DNA of 64,000 bases from RGIG3009 sp045653425 (GCA_045653425.1 JAZOLU010000010.1:9337-73336), one strand, 5' to 3'. Shown: positions 23,895 through 33,464, counted from the stretch's first letter. Numbers and translations: made by a program. Notes: a model not told the origin generated them from the letters alone.

Positions 23895-24753
23895 CGCGCG
23901 CACCTCCTTTCCACAAACGGAGGAGTTCCTGCTGCGCTTGTTCCAAGGTGTACACGGCAGAGGAAACCGGAAGCCCGCGCTCACGCAAACGCTCAAACAC
24001 CTGCGTTACCGACGGTACGGATAACCCCATAGCAGCAAGTTCGGCTGAGTGCGAAAAAATCTCCCGTGCGGTTTCAAACATAGCCACCCGCCCGTGGTTG
24101 AGCACCAACACACGGTCGGCCACTTTTGCCACATCTTCCATACTGTGCGACACCAGCAACACCGTGGTGTGCTTTTCTTGCTGATACGCACGAATCATTT
24201 GTAAAATGCGTTCACGCCCGCGCGGGTCTAAACCGGCGGTCGGTTCGTCCAAAATTAAAATACGCGGTTCCATTGCCATAACACCGGCAATGGCGGCACG
24301 CCGTTTTTCGCCGCCCGACAGTTCAAACGGCGATTTGTTAAGCAACGCTTCCGACAATTCCACACGTGAAGCGGCACGCAAAACGCGCTGATGAATCTCC
24401 TCGTCCGAAAGGCCCATATTGTGCGGACCAAACGCAATGTCTTTGTATACCGTTTCTTCAAACAACTGATACTCCGGATACTGAAACACCATTCCCACCG
24501 CAAAACGCACGCGGCGAATGTCTTTGGGGTTTTCCCAAATATCGTTACCATCTAACAAAACGCGCCCCTCATCCGGTTTAAGCAACCCGTTGAGCAGTTG
24601 CACAAAACTGGATTTTCCGGAACCGGTATGCCCAATAATACCAACCAGTTCGCCCTCGTTAATGCTAACCGACACATCCGTGAGTGCTTCTTTTTCAAAC
24701 GGCGTTCCGGGGGAATACCGCACTATGCAATTGTGGGTTTCTATAATTGCCAT
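23884..24753 (-). CDS. ecfA2: Energy-coupling factor ATPase EcfA2
   Basis: A 289-aa ABC ATPase with Walker A GHTGSGKSS, Q-loop FQYPEYQLFEETV, signature LSGGEKRR, Walker B ILILDEPTAGLDP and the switch histidine in VSHSME. FQYPE and the acidic C-terminal segment are typical for EcfA2. It powers group II ECF vitamin and metal uptake with EcfA1 and EcfT. Confidence 0.95.
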   Translation of the reverse strand: MAIIETHNCIVRYSPGTPFEKEALTDVSVSINEGELVGIIGHTGSGKSSFVQLLNGLLKPDEGRVLLDGNDIWENPKDIRRVRFAVGMVFQYPEYQLFEETVYKDIAFGPHNMGLSDEEIHQRVLRAASRVELSEALLNKSPFELSGGEKRRAAIAGVMAMEPRILILDEPTAGLDPRGRERILQMIRAYQQEKHTTVLLVSHSMEDVAKVADRVLVLNHGRVAMFETAREIFSHSAELAAMGLSVPSVTQVFERLRERGLPVSSAVYTLEQAQQELLRLWKGGARDVI

Positions 24754-24764
24754 ACGCCTCTACC

Positions 24765-25613
24765 CTATTTCTTTTGTTGCCATACCGAAAGCAATGCTTC
24801 GGCACATTCCTCCACCGTTAGCACACCTTCCGGCAGCGGCATACCCGCCTGCCGTAAAGTGTAACACAGTTCCGTGGGTTGCGGCACGTCCAATTCCATA
24901 GCGCGCAACGCCTCCACCTGAGAAAACACCTCGCGCGGGGTGCCGTCCAACACCAACGCACCTTCGTTCATAACCACCACACGGTCCGCCAACACGGCTT
25001 CTTCCATATAATGTGTGATAATCACTACCGTCATACCGCGCTCGCGGTTTAAGCGGCAAATGGTATCCATCACCTCTCGCCGTCCTTGCGGGTCCAGCAT
25101 GACGGTGGGTTCATCCAACACCAAACAGTCCGATTGCATTGCCAACACACCCGCAATAGCCACCCGTTGCTTTTGCCCGCCGGAGAGTTTGTGCGAAGCG
25201 TGGTCGCGGTATTCATACATCCCTACCGCCTGCAACGCCGCGTCTACACGAGCGCGGATTTCAGCCGGCGGAACGCCTAAATTTTCCGGCCCGAACGCCA
25301 CGTCTTCTTCCACAATGGTGGAAACCAACTGGTTATCGGGGTTTTGCAACACCAACCCCACCGTACTGCGAATAGCGTACTTATTTTCCTCATCGGTGGT
25401 ATCCATATCGCGCACAAGTACACGGCCGCCCAGCGGCAATAACATAGCATTAAAATGTTTGGCCAGCGTGGATTTGCCGCAACCGTTATGACCAAGAAGT
25501 GCCACAAACGAACCGGATGCAATGGTCAAATCCAAACCATCCAGCACCACGGCGGCGGTTGTGTTCTCCTCATCGTACGAAAAACGCAGGGACTCTACCG
25601 TTATCATATCCAT
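24765..25613 (-). CDS. ecfA1: Energy-coupling factor ATPase EcfA1
   Basis: A 282-aa ABC ATPase with Walker A GHNGCGKSTL, Q-loop LQNPDNQLVSTIVEEDVAFG, signature LSGGQKQR and Walker B CLVLDEPTVMLDP. LQNPDNQ is typical of EcfA1. Its start overlaps the methyltransferase end by 10 bp (ATG at 25613; a second in-frame ATG at 25607). Confidence 0.95.
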   Translation of the reverse strand: MDMITVESLRFSYDEENTTAAVVLDGLDLTIASGSFVALLGHNGCGKSTLAKHFNAMLLPLGGRVLVRDMDTTDEENKYAIRSTVGLVLQNPDNQLVSTIVEEDVAFGPENLGVPPAEIRARVDAALQAVGMYEYRDHASHKLSGGQKQRVAIAGVLAMQSDCLVLDEPTVMLDPQGRREVMDTICRLNRERGMTVVIITHYMEEAVLADRVVVMNEGALVLDGTPREVFSQVEALRAMELDVPQPTELCYTLRQAGMPLPEGVLTVEECAEALLSVWQQKK

Positions 25614-26503
25614 TGCGTATCCTCCGCCGTCCACCACGCGCTGGCACCGCACGGCAACACCAACCCGCTTTGCGTTACCGGCAAACCAATTTCGTCCGCC
25701 GCTGTAACCCCGCCGTAACGGGGTGTAAGCCGCGATGCCAACATATACTGCATCACCGACGGGGATAAGCCGGTGGTGTACGAATTAATTAAGAAAAATA
25801 ACGGGGTATCTGACAATAATTTGGCACATTCCGCTACCAATCCGTCAATCTGTTCTTCCAATTTCCACGTTTCGCCGTTCGGCCCGCGACCGTACGATGG
25901 CGGGTCCATTAAAATGGCATCGTAAGTGTTGCCGCGGCGTTGTTCGCGCTGAACAAATTTTGTGCAATCGTCCACCAGCCAACGCATCGGACGGTCAGCC
26001 AAACCGGAGGAAACGGCATTTTCACGTCCCCACGCTACCATTCCCTTGGAAGCATCCACGTGGGTTACGTGCGCGCCCGCCGCCACACAAGCCAACGTAG
26101 CACCGCCGGTGTACCCAAACAAATTCAGCACCCGAATGGGGCGATGCGCCTCACGAATGAGGTGTGCCATTGCATCCCAGTTCACCGCTTGTTCGGGAAA
26201 TAAGCCAGTGTGCTTAAAACCCATAGGCTTTAAGCGAAAACGCAACCCGGATAACCCCGCGGGACTACCATACCCAATTTCCCACACATCCGGCAAAGCA
26301 CGATAGGTTTCCCAGTGACCGCCGCCGGTGGCAGAACGGTGATACCGCGCGTGCGCTTTTTTCCACAACGGATGACGGCGGCCGGTATCCCACAATACTT
26401 GCGGGTCGGGGCGAATGAGAATACAATCGCCCCACCGCTCCAATCGCTCGCCGCCGGTCGCATCCAGCAGTTCATAGTCCTCCCAATGTTCAGCCGTTCT
26501 CAT
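25604..26503 (-). CDS. Class I SAM-dependent methyltransferase, rRNA methyltransferase (RlmI/RlmK-like)
   Basis: A 299-aa protein. RVLNLFGYTGGATLACVAAG is the SAM-binding motif I, VDASKGMVAWGRENA motif II, and ILMDPPSYGRG the N4/C5-type motif IV, as in the RlmI family. The PUA domain of full RlmI is absent or replaced by an N-terminal beta region (about residues 1-95). The ATG at 26503 is chosen for its GAGGTG site. Target is probably 23S rRNA, not proven. Confidence 0.82.
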   Translation of the reverse strand: MRTAEHWEDYELLDATGGERLERWGDCILIRPDPQVLWDTGRRHPLWKKAHARYHRSATGGGHWETYRALPDVWEIGYGSPAGLSGLRFRLKPMGFKHTGLFPEQAVNWDAMAHLIREAHRPIRVLNLFGYTGGATLACVAAGAHVTHVDASKGMVAWGRENAVSSGLADRPMRWLVDDCTKFVQREQRRGNTYDAILMDPPSYGRGPNGETWKLEEQIDGLVAECAKLLSDTPLFFLINSYTTGLSPSVMQYMLASRLTPRYGGVTAADEIGLPVTQSGLVLPCGASAWWTAEDTQWI

Positions 26504-26514
26504 ATATAGGCACC

Positions 26515-27531
26515 TCAAAAAGTCATCTGATGTTCCAATCCCAAATGGGCATACGCGGCGGGCAATACCACACGCCCGCGCGGTGTGCGATTAATAAAAC
26601 CAATCTGCATTAAATACGGTTCATACACGTCCTCAATCGTTACCGCTTCTTCCCCAATAACGGCCGCCAACGTATCCAGCCCAACCGGTCCGCCGTTATA
26701 ATGCTGAATCATCGCCAGCAACATACGGCGGTCCACCATATCCAATCCCAGTTCGTCAATTTCCAATTTATCCAGTGCAATTTTTGCTACTTCCGCATTA
26801 ATAGTACCGTGATTAAGCACCTGTGCAAAATCGCGCACACGCTTGAGCAAGCGGTTCGCAATACGCGGTGTCCCGCGGGAACGCGACGCCACTTCCAGTG
26901 CCCCGTCAGTATCGCACGCAATACCCAAAATATCCGCACTGCGCTGCACAATACGCCCCAACTCCTCGGTGCTGTACAGTTCCAACCGACAAATCACACC
27001 AAAACGGTCGCGCAACGGCGCGGACAACTGACCCGCACGGGTGGTGGCACCGATTAACGTGAATTTAGGCAACGGCAAATGAATGGACGTCGCCCCCTGA
27101 CCTTTACCGTTAATAATATCAATGGCAAAGTCCTCCATTGCCGGATACAAAATCTCCTCCACCGTGCGCGGGAGGCGATGAATTTCGTCAATAAACAACA
27201 CATCGCCCGCCTCCAAATTGGTGAGCAGTGCCGCCAAATCTCCCGCACGTTCCAACGCCGGACCGGAGGTGATACGGAAATTCACCCCCATCTCGTTAGC
27301 GATAATGGCAGACAAGGTGGTTTTGCCCAACCCCGGAGGGCCGTACAACAACACGTGGTCCAGCGGTTCGCCGCGCAAGCGCGCCGCGTTTATGAACACC
27401 GATAAATTCTCTTTTACTTTTTCCTGACCGATATAATCCCCCATTGCCCGCGGACGTAACGGGTTATCACCGTCATCTTCCGGCAAATACTCGGTGGACA
27501 TCATTCGGTTTTCAAAATCCATTTCTTCCAT
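26515..27531 (-). CDS. ruvB: Holliday junction branch-migration ATPase RuvB
   Basis: A 338-aa AAA+ motor with LRPRAMGDYIGQEKVKENL at the start, Walker A GPPGLGKTTLS, Walker B LFIDEIHRL, sensor TLIGATTRAG and the winged-helix domain ending PRGRVVLPAAYAHLG. It drives branch migration with RuvA and lies 12 bp after ruvA. Confidence 0.97.
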   Translation of the reverse strand: MEEMDFENRMMSTEYLPEDDGDNPLRPRAMGDYIGQEKVKENLSVFINAARLRGEPLDHVLLYGPPGLGKTTLSAIIANEMGVNFRITSGPALERAGDLAALLTNLEAGDVLFIDEIHRLPRTVEEILYPAMEDFAIDIINGKGQGATSIHLPLPKFTLIGATTRAGQLSAPLRDRFGVICRLELYSTEELGRIVQRSADILGIACDTDGALEVASRSRGTPRIANRLLKRVRDFAQVLNHGTINAEVAKIALDKLEIDELGLDMVDRRMLLAMIQHYNGGPVGLDTLAAVIGEEAVTIEDVYEPYLMQIGFINRTPRGRVVLPAAYAHLGLEHQMTF

Positions 27532-27543
27532 AGGTTATCCCCC

Positions 27544-28152
27544 TCAGCGTTTGCCCAGCAGTTTAAGCGCTTGCCGCACCAATTCTTCCACTGCCAAGCC
27601 ACTGTCCAATTTGCCAACCGCCGCCGATGCTTCACCTGCCGTAAACCCTAACATCGTCAGTGCGGAAACCGCCTCGGCGGCGTTGCCGGAGGCACTCACC
27701 ACGCCGCTTGACATATCCGCCGATACGGTAATGCCATCGGTTGCCGACGGTAACCCCACTTTATCTTTCAATTCCAGCACAATGCGTTGCGCCAGTTTGG
27801 GGCCAACCCCCTGTGCGCGGGTGAACGCCTTATGGTCGCCCGATGCCGCTGCCAACGCCACGCGTTCCGGCGTTAATTCCGATAAAATTGCCAACCCCGC
27901 CTTGGGGCCCACACCGTTCACCGCGGTAAGCAGACGAAAACACGCCAGTTCACTGCGGTCGGCAAAGCCAAACAGTTCCATGGCATCTTCCCGCACGTTC
28001 AAAAAGGTATACAACATCGTTTCTGCCCCAACGGCGGGGAGTTGCCGCGCCGTGTTCATTGTAATAAAGCACTGATATCCCACCCCACCGCATTCTACCA
28101 CGGCAAAGTTCGCCTCGCGATGAATTAAGGTACCGCGTACACTGTAATACAT
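27544..28152 (-). CDS. ruvA: Holliday junction DNA-binding protein RuvA
   Basis: A 202-aa protein with the OB-fold start MYYSVRGTLIHREANFAVVE, helix-hairpin-helix motifs (FRLLTAVNGVGPKAGLAIL, AFTRAQGVGPKLAQRIVLEL) and the small C-terminal domain that contacts RuvB (SALTMLGFTAGEASAAV). It sits in the usual ruvC-ruvA-ruvB order. Confidence 0.97.
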   Translation of the reverse strand: MYYSVRGTLIHREANFAVVECGGVGYQCFITMNTARQLPAVGAETMLYTFLNVREDAMELFGFADRSELACFRLLTAVNGVGPKAGLAILSELTPERVALAAASGDHKAFTRAQGVGPKLAQRIVLELKDKVGLPSATDGITVSADMSSGVVSASGNAAEAVSALTMLGFTAGEASAAVGKLDSGLAVEELVRQALKLLGKR

Positions 28153-28156
28153 ACGG

Positions 28157-28660
28157 TCAAACCCCTCTCATAATCTGTTGTTTCAGTGTTGTACCGCCCA
28201 TTTGTGCGTGACAAATGGCAATGGCCAAGGCATCGGCCGTATCGTCCGGTTTGGGAACTTGCGACAGCCGCAACAACCTGCGGGTCATTTCCATTACCTG
28301 CGGTTTGTGAGCTTGTCCGTACCCCGTAACCGCACTTTTTACTTGCAACGGTGTATATTCAAACACCGGAACCCCCGCCTGTTGTGCCGCCAACAAAATC
28401 ACACCACGTGCCTCCGCCACTTCAATAGCGGTTTTTTGGTTGTTCTGAAAATACAATTTTTCAATGGCCAATGTTTGCGGCGAATGGGCGGCAATGATGG
28501 CGGAAATATCGGTATGAATTTTCTCCAACCGTTCCAAAAAAGGTGTCCCCGCCGCTGTGGTTACCGTGCCAAAATCCAGCGGGGTAAATCGCCCCCGCTC
28601 ATAATTCAGCACGCCCCAGCCAATAATGGCATAACCGGGGTCAATACCCAAAATACGCAC
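28157..28660 (-). CDS. ruvC: Crossover junction endodeoxyribonuclease RuvC
   Basis: A 167-aa nuclease with the four acidic residues of the family: MRILGIDPGYAIIGWG, LAIEKLYFQNNQKTA and the pair in PDDTADALAIAICH. It cuts Holliday junctions symmetrically. First gene of the ruvCAB run; no clear promoter was read in the short gap upstream. Confidence 0.96.
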   Translation of the reverse strand: MRILGIDPGYAIIGWGVLNYERGRFTPLDFGTVTTAAGTPFLERLEKIHTDISAIIAAHSPQTLAIEKLYFQNNQKTAIEVAEARGVILLAAQQAGVPVFEYTPLQVKSAVTGYGQAHKPQVMEMTRRLLRLSQVPKPDDTADALAIAICHAQMGGTTLKQQIMRGV

Positions 28661-28703
28661 GCACTCACCACCGTTTTCCCCAATATATCCTTATCCGTTT
28701 ATT

Positions 28704-29480
28704 TTACCACACGGAATTGCCCTGTGCAACCAGCAACCGACGCACCGCCTCCACCGCCGTGCGTGCGGCCGCCCCCGTGTTTTCCACCGTTACGTTGGAC
28801 AAACCCGCTTTCTCGCGTTCTTGGTTCCACACAGTGTGCAACACACAACCGGCGCGCATCCCGCGAGAAGCCGCCACAATGTACAACGTGGCCGATTCCA
28901 TTTCCGACGCTAAGCAACCGCCACGCAACCACGCCTCCCATTTGGCAAGCAATTCGCTGCTAACAGGTGCGCTTTCGGGCGAGTGTTGCCCGTAAAACGA
29001 GTCCTTACACTGCACCACGCCGGTGTGAACGCGGCATCCCAACGCCTCGCCGGCGGCCTTTAATGCCGCTACAACGTCAAAATCCGCCACGGCGGGGAAT
29101 TCAATGGGCAAATACTCGCGCGAAGTCCCCTCCGCGCGAATGGCGGCGGTGGCTACCACCACATCACCCCCGCACACCGGCAACGCCATACCGCCGCAAG
29201 TGCCAATGCGAATCACCGTACGCACACCGCAACGGTACAATTCCTCAACACAAATGGCGGTGGACGGGCCGCCAATACCGTGAGAGGTGACTAACACACG
29301 CTGCCCGTTTAACGTACCCGCCCAAGTGGTGTATTCTCGATTAGCGGCAACATATTCCGGCGCATCCAGCAAACTTGCAATACTCTCGACACGGCCGGGG
29401 TCACCCGTAATAATGGCGTATTCCGCCCCCTGTGACGGGGTTAACCCAATGTGATACATCCGTTCTTCGTTAAAATTCAC
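28704..29480 (-). CDS. udp: Nucleoside phosphorylase (uridine phosphorylase-like)
   Basis: A 258-aa member of the PNP/UDP family. YAIITGDPGRV is the phosphate site, RIGTCGGMALPVCGGDVVVA the family signature, and CLASEMESATLYIVAASRGMRAG the sugar/base pocket. EMESA and the start YHIGL are closer to uridine phosphorylase than to PNP. It splits uridine with phosphate in pyrimidine salvage. Fine specificity is not certain. Confidence 0.85.
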   Translation of the reverse strand: MNFNEERMYHIGLTPSQGAEYAIITGDPGRVESIASLLDAPEYVAANREYTTWAGTLNGQRVLVTSHGIGGPSTAICVEELYRCGVRTVIRIGTCGGMALPVCGGDVVVATAAIRAEGTSREYLPIEFPAVADFDVVAALKAAGEALGCRVHTGVVQCKDSFYGQHSPESAPVSSELLAKWEAWLRGGCLASEMESATLYIVAASRGMRAGCVLHTVWNQEREKAGLSNVTVENTGAAARTAVEAVRRLLVAQGNSVW

Positions 29481-29517
29481 AGGTGCCTCGACTCCTCAAA
29501 CAGTATTATTATTTTAG

Positions 29518-29796
29518 TATACCATAAGGGAATCGAACTCGCAATGGTTTTCGCCGCGTTTTTTCGCCCGTCTTACCGCAAATTTTTCCGCCATGCGCCA
29601 GCATGCCGAAAAAATTGTTTGTGACCCGAACAAAAAAACGACAGGCGAAAACTGCCCTGCACCTATGGGCAAAAATTTTTGTGAGATTTTTTCGTTTGCG
29701 AAGGCGGGCAGGCTGACGCCTGCCAACGACAAAAACGGGAAAATCGCCAAAAAGATTGCCCATAGGCATTGCGGGGTTCGGTTCTCTTATGGTATA
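29518..29796. mobile_element. MITE-like element with ~29-bp terminal inverted repeats
   Basis: The stretch begins TATACCATAAGGGAATCGAA and ends in its near complement (29767-29796), about 26 of 29 positions matching. The ends start and finish with TATA, compatible with TA target duplication. Inside are further inverted repeats (CCTATGGGCAA near 29662 and its complement near 29756; GGCAGGC/GCCTGCC near 29708). It has no transposase. Short frames inside it on both strands are judged non-genic. It fills most of the gene-free gap 29481-29871. Confidence 0.6.
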
Positions 29797-29808
29797 ACAG
29801 AAATTGGC

Positions 29809-29837
29809 TTGTCACACAAGCATTTTTCTGTTATAAT
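29809..29837 (+). promoter_or_regulatory. Promoter of the ABC-F gene
   Basis: TTGTCA (29809-29814), 17-bp spacer, TATAAT (29832-29837). It starts 13 bp outside the MITE-like element. Confidence 0.8.
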
Positions 29838-29871
29838 TGTGTATCAAATCGGTTAAAAAGGATTCGTTGCT

Positions 29872-31773
29872 ATGACGGTGTTATCTGTTCACAATTTAAC
29901 AAAAAATTTCGGTGACCGCTGCTTGTTGGAACGGGTATCGTTTGATATTGGTGAGCACGACCGCGTAGGGCTTATCGGTGCCAACGGATGCGGCAAAACC
30001 ACGTTATTCCGCCTGCTCATCGGTGAGGAAATACCCGATTCCGGCGATATTCTCCCCGCGCGTGGGGCGCGTATTGGCTATTTAGAGCAACACACCTTTA
30101 CCGATGATATCACCGTGTGGGAAGCACTGGAAAGCGTGTTTGAACCACTGCGCCGTATGGAACGGGAGTTGGAGGAGATTAATCGCGCTTTGTCGCACAA
30201 CGCCGACGGAGTGTTAATTGAGCAACAAATGCGGTTGCAAGAACAATTTGAAGCGGCGGGCGGGTTATACTACCGCAGCCGTGTGGGCTCTACACTGGCG
30301 GGCTTGGGGTTCGACAACTCCACTCACGGGCGTTCCGTGGCGACGCTCAGCGGTGGGCAACGCTCCAAACTGGCTATGGGTCGCTTACTGTTATCGGGCA
30401 CCGATTTGTTGTTGTTGGACGAGCCGACCAACCATTTGGACATTGCCGCCGTGGAATGGCTGGAATCCTTTTTGTGCAGTTATACCGGTGCCGTGATTGT
30501 CATTTCGCACGACCGTTACTTTTTGGATCGTGTTACCACCCGCACTATGGAATTAACACACGGCTCACTTTATGCCACCAACGGCAGTTACACCGCGCAT
30601 AAGGAGCAACGCGAAAAAGACCAAGAAATTGCGCAACGTCATTACAAGTCCACCGCCCGCGCCATTAAAAAATTGGAGGAAAACATCGCGCTTCTTAAAC
30701 AATGGAACCGCGAAAAATCCATCCGCGCCGCAGAAAGCCGCGAAAAACGGCTGGAACGGTTGAAGGATACGCAGGTAACGTTGGAAAAATCGGAAAACAC
30801 GTTGCATTTTGGGTTTTGTGCCAAAACCACCAGCGGCAATGAAGTACTTGTAGTTGAACAACTGGCAAAATCGTTTGACAGACCGTTGTTTCGTGACCTC
30901 ACTTTTCAACTGCAACGCGGGGAACGCGTGTTTTTGCTGGGGCCTAACGGATGCGGCAAAACCACCCTTTTGCGGTTGTTAACCGGCGAATTGTCCGCCG
31001 ACGAGGGCTTTTTCAAACTCGGTTCGCGCGTATCCGTTGGTTACTACGACCAAATCCAAGCCCATTTGGATTACAACAAAACCGCGCTGGACCAGTTGTG
31101 GGACGCGTACCCCTCCCTCACGCAAACGGAATTGCGCAACGCATTGGCAACGTTTTTGTTTTACGGTGACGAAGTGTTTCAGCCCATTCGCCAACTCAGC
31201 GGCGGCGAGCGGGCGCGGTTGTTGCTTCTTAAACTGATGTTGGCGCAGGATAATTTGCTGTTGTTGGACGAACCCACCAACCATTTAGACATCGCCTCCC
31301 GCGAGGCATTGGAGGCAGCAATGGAGCAGTACGACGGTACGTTACTGGTAGTATCGCACGACCGCTATTTTATTAACCGTATGGCAACTCGTATTTTGCA
31401 GCTCTCCCCCAACGGTTGCCAAAGTTTTATGGGCAATTACGATGCGTTTACCGAACAACAATCGGTATCCGAAAACGTGCCCAAAGCGCGCACCACACCT
31501 GTAAAGGAAAACGCTTACCATTTGCGCAAAGAGCGCGATTCCCGCAAGCGAAAACTCACAACACAGGTAACCCGCTGTGAGGAGCGTGTAGCCGCTTGTG
31601 AGGAAGCCATTCGTAAATTAACCGCCGAATTGGAGTTGCCGGAAATTGCCGCAAATTACGACCGTGTGGTAACGCTGAGCACCGAACTGGAACAAGAAAA
31701 CCAACGCTTGGAAGAAGCGTTTGCCTTGTGGGAGCAAGCGCAAGTGGAATTAGAAAACTGCGAACGCGAATAA
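29872..31773 (+). CDS. ABC-F family ribosome-associated ATPase
   Basis: A 633-aa protein with two ABC cassettes and no membrane helix. Walker A motifs are GANGCGKTT (about residue 37) and GPNGCGKTT (about 360); signatures are LSGGQRSK and LSGGERAR; both cassettes have LLLLDEPTNHLDIA. The linker (about 240-320) is charged and helical as in the P-site tRNA interaction motif. A C-terminal coiled coil (LRKERDSRKRKLTTQVTRCE) follows. Such proteins act on stalled ribosomes (YdiF/Uup-like); antibiotic protection is possible but not indicated. Confidence 0.92.
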   Translation: MTVLSVHNLTKNFGDRCLLERVSFDIGEHDRVGLIGANGCGKTTLFRLLIGEEIPDSGDILPARGARIGYLEQHTFTDDITVWEALESVFEPLRRMERELEEINRALSHNADGVLIEQQMRLQEQFEAAGGLYYRSRVGSTLAGLGFDNSTHGRSVATLSGGQRSKLAMGRLLLSGTDLLLLDEPTNHLDIAAVEWLESFLCSYTGAVIVISHDRYFLDRVTTRTMELTHGSLYATNGSYTAHKEQREKDQEIAQRHYKSTARAIKKLEENIALLKQWNREKSIRAAESREKRLERLKDTQVTLEKSENTLHFGFCAKTTSGNEVLVVEQLAKSFDRPLFRDLTFQLQRGERVFLLGPNGCGKTTLLRLLTGELSADEGFFKLGSRVSVGYYDQIQAHLDYNKTALDQLWDAYPSLTQTELRNALATFLFYGDEVFQPIRQLSGGERARLLLLKLMLAQDNLLLLDEPTNHLDIASREALEAAMEQYDGTLLVVSHDRYFINRMATRILQLSPNGCQSFMGNYDAFTEQQSVSENVPKARTTPVKENAYHLRKERDSRKRKLTTQVTRCEERVAACEEAIRKLTAELELPEIAANYDRVVTLSTELEQENQRLEEAFALWEQAQVELENCERE

Positions 31774-31810
31774 AAAGAGCCGCGGAAATTATCCGCGGCT
31801 CGCATTTTTA
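31772..31810. terminator. Bidirectional terminator
   Basis: GAGCCGCGG pairs with CCGCGGCTC between an A-run and a T-run, serving the ABC-F gene and the convergent DUF4956 gene. Confidence 0.85.
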
Positions 31811-32479
31811 TATACCGAATTCACCCTCGTAGCTTACCAAACTGGCATCCAAAACGCCGTCGGTTGCCAGCAATTTATCCAGCAACGCCGTTTCGGTGGT
31901 TTTCAAAGAAACCTCCACCGTGAGTTCCCCGCCGTTTCGCGTAACGGTGCGGGATTTTACACGGTATTTCGGCAGCGTGCTAAGCACCTTTTTTACCCCC
32001 GCATACCGTTCCGGGTCGTAACGAATCACCAGTAAATACGGACACTTGTTTTTGCGGTACACCATACATACCAGCACATACAATGCGCCCAATAACAAGC
32101 AAGCCAACCCACCCGGCAAATACAAACCGGCGCCGCTCATTATGCCGCAGGCAATGGCCCAAAACATAAACACGGTATCCACCGGGTCTTTAATGGCGGT
32201 GCGGAAGCGCACAATAGACAACGCACCCACCATACCCAGCGACAACGCCAAATTGGAACTGATGGTGCGAATAATAACCGCCGTAACCATACACAACAAA
32301 ATGAGCGAATAGGCAAACCCTTTGGAAAACAGCACACCGCGAAAGGTTTGGCGGTACACCAGCAGAATAAACGCGCCCATTAAAAACGCCGCCAGTAACG
32401 ACACCAGCATTTGCCCCATTGTAACGCCGGTATTAAATTGCTCCACCACACTGTTTTTAATCATATCCAAAAAACTCAT
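31808..32479 (-). CDS. DUF4956 membrane protein
   Basis: A 223-aa protein with four membrane helices in the first 135 residues and the family core LALSLGMVGALSIVRFRTAIKD. The C-terminal 85 residues form a soluble ferredoxin-like region. DUF4956 genes are commonly paired with VTC-domain polyphosphate polymerases, as here (15 bp downstream of one), so a role in polyphosphate or wall-related phosphate polymer metabolism is inferred. Confidence 0.88.
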   Translation of the reverse strand: MSFLDMIKNSVVEQFNTGVTMGQMLVSLLAAFLMGAFILLVYRQTFRGVLFSKGFAYSLILLCMVTAVIIRTISSNLALSLGMVGALSIVRFRTAIKDPVDTVFMFWAIACGIMSGAGLYLPGGLACLLLGALYVLVCMVYRKNKCPYLLVIRYDPERYAGVKKVLSTLPKYRVKSRTVTRNGGELTVEVSLKTTETALLDKLLATDGVLDASLVSYEGEFGI

Positions 32480-32494
32480 TGGTACATTCCTCCG

Positions 32495-33172
32495 TTATTG
32501 TAAATCTCGGCACAAAGCATACTTGGAAATTGCACACCGTGCAAGCGGCACGGTTTTTAACAACTGTCTCACCGCATACGGCAACGCTTCGTCGTACTTA
32601 ACTTCTAACACCAAACGGTCGGACGGCATCACCGGTACGGTGGGCAACGCGGCGTTGAACAAATCAAACCCAAACCGCCCGCTGGATATGTGACTGTCAA
32701 AGGTAATGCGTACATCCTCAAACACATACGCTTCGCGGAAATAATCCACAACCACCGCCGGTTTGAGCAGGCGTGTGCGGGATTTTAAGTAAAAGTGGCG
32801 AAACAGCGGGGCTTCTTCGTTATACATCCACCACGTATCCCCCGCCAGTAACCGGTCCGTTTGCTCACGCGTGAGCGGGGCAGATTGCTTGCGTGTCATT
32901 TGGTCCCATTTTTGTTTGGATTCCAAACGAATAAACGAATCGTCCAAATCGTAAAACCGAATACGAAACTTTTCGCGGGTTTGCACGCCTTCCACCTTAT
33001 CCAGCAAACCGCTTTGGCAGTAATCGTCAAAATACAAACTGCGTATAAAATACGTCCCATCGGGGTGAACAATGTGAGAATCGTGAGCCAAGCCGGCGTC
33101 CAGACGCGCTTTTAGTTCACGATACCCCGCTTGGCTAATGTAGTATTTATTTTCGTGACGTAAACCGTCCAC
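32495..33172 (-). CDS. VTC-domain polyphosphate polymerase-like protein
   Basis: A 225-aa protein of the VTC family. Basic and acidic tunnel residues are seen in HENKYYI, FIRSLYFDD, KFRIRFYD, FIRLESKQK, RPAV-type VVVDYFREAYV, ITFDSHI and LVLEVKYDE. It has no membrane helix. In yeast Vtc4 this fold makes polyphosphate from ATP; the bacterial pair VTC-DUF4956 is less studied. The likely start is a GTG at 33172 after GGAGGTGAGAGG. Confidence 0.88.
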   Translation of the reverse strand: MDGLRHENKYYISQAGYRELKARLDAGLAHDSHIVHPDGTYFIRSLYFDDYCQSGLLDKVEGVQTREKFRIRFYDLDDSFIRLESKQKWDQMTRKQSAPLTREQTDRLLAGDTWWMYNEEAPLFRHFYLKSRTRLLKPAVVVDYFREAYVFEDVRITFDSHISSGRFGFDLFNAALPTVPVMPSDRLVLEVKYDEALPYAVRQLLKTVPLARCAISKYALCRDLQ

Positions 33173-33302
33173 CGGTGCCTCTCACCTCCGCCGATGATTT
33201 CTTTTGTCATCATACACCAAAACGGTATATCTTGCAAGAGGTTTCGCAAAGAATCGTGTTTTTTCGCCACCGAAAGAATTTGGAAATTTTGGGCAATACC
33301 CC

Positions 33303-33331
33303 TTGACAATCTCCATACGATTGGGTATAAT
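33303..33331 (+). promoter_or_regulatory. tRNA-Val promoter
   Basis: Consensus TTGACA (33303-33308), 17-bp spacer, TATAAT (33326-33331). Confidence 0.9.
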
Positions 33332-33354
33332 AACACTCGTCCTTAAATCGTTAT

Positions 33355-33430
33355 GGACGTTTAGCTCAGCTGGTAGAGCATTCGCTTGACGTGCGAAGGG
33401 TCAGCGGTTCAAGTCCGTTAACGTCCACCA
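33355..33430 (+). tRNA. tRNA-Val (GAC)
   Basis: A 76-nt cloverleaf with acceptor GGACGTT pairing AACGTCC, D-arm AGCTCAGCTGGTAGAGC, anticodon loop TTGACGT (anticodon GAC), T-arm GGTTCAAGTCC and an encoded CCA. Confidence 0.96.
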
Positions 33431-33434
33431 GAAG

Positions 33435-33464
33435 AATCCGAACAGTACTGTTCGGATTTTTTAT
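33435..33464 (+). terminator. tRNA-Val terminator
   Basis: AATCCGAACAGT pairs with ACTGTTCGGATT, followed by a T-run. Confidence 0.9.

Noticed and set aside
29593..29856. 87-aa plus frame and two minus frames inside the MITE-like element
   Set aside because: They follow the inverted-repeat structure, have no ribosome site and no domain; more likely non-coding repeat sequence.
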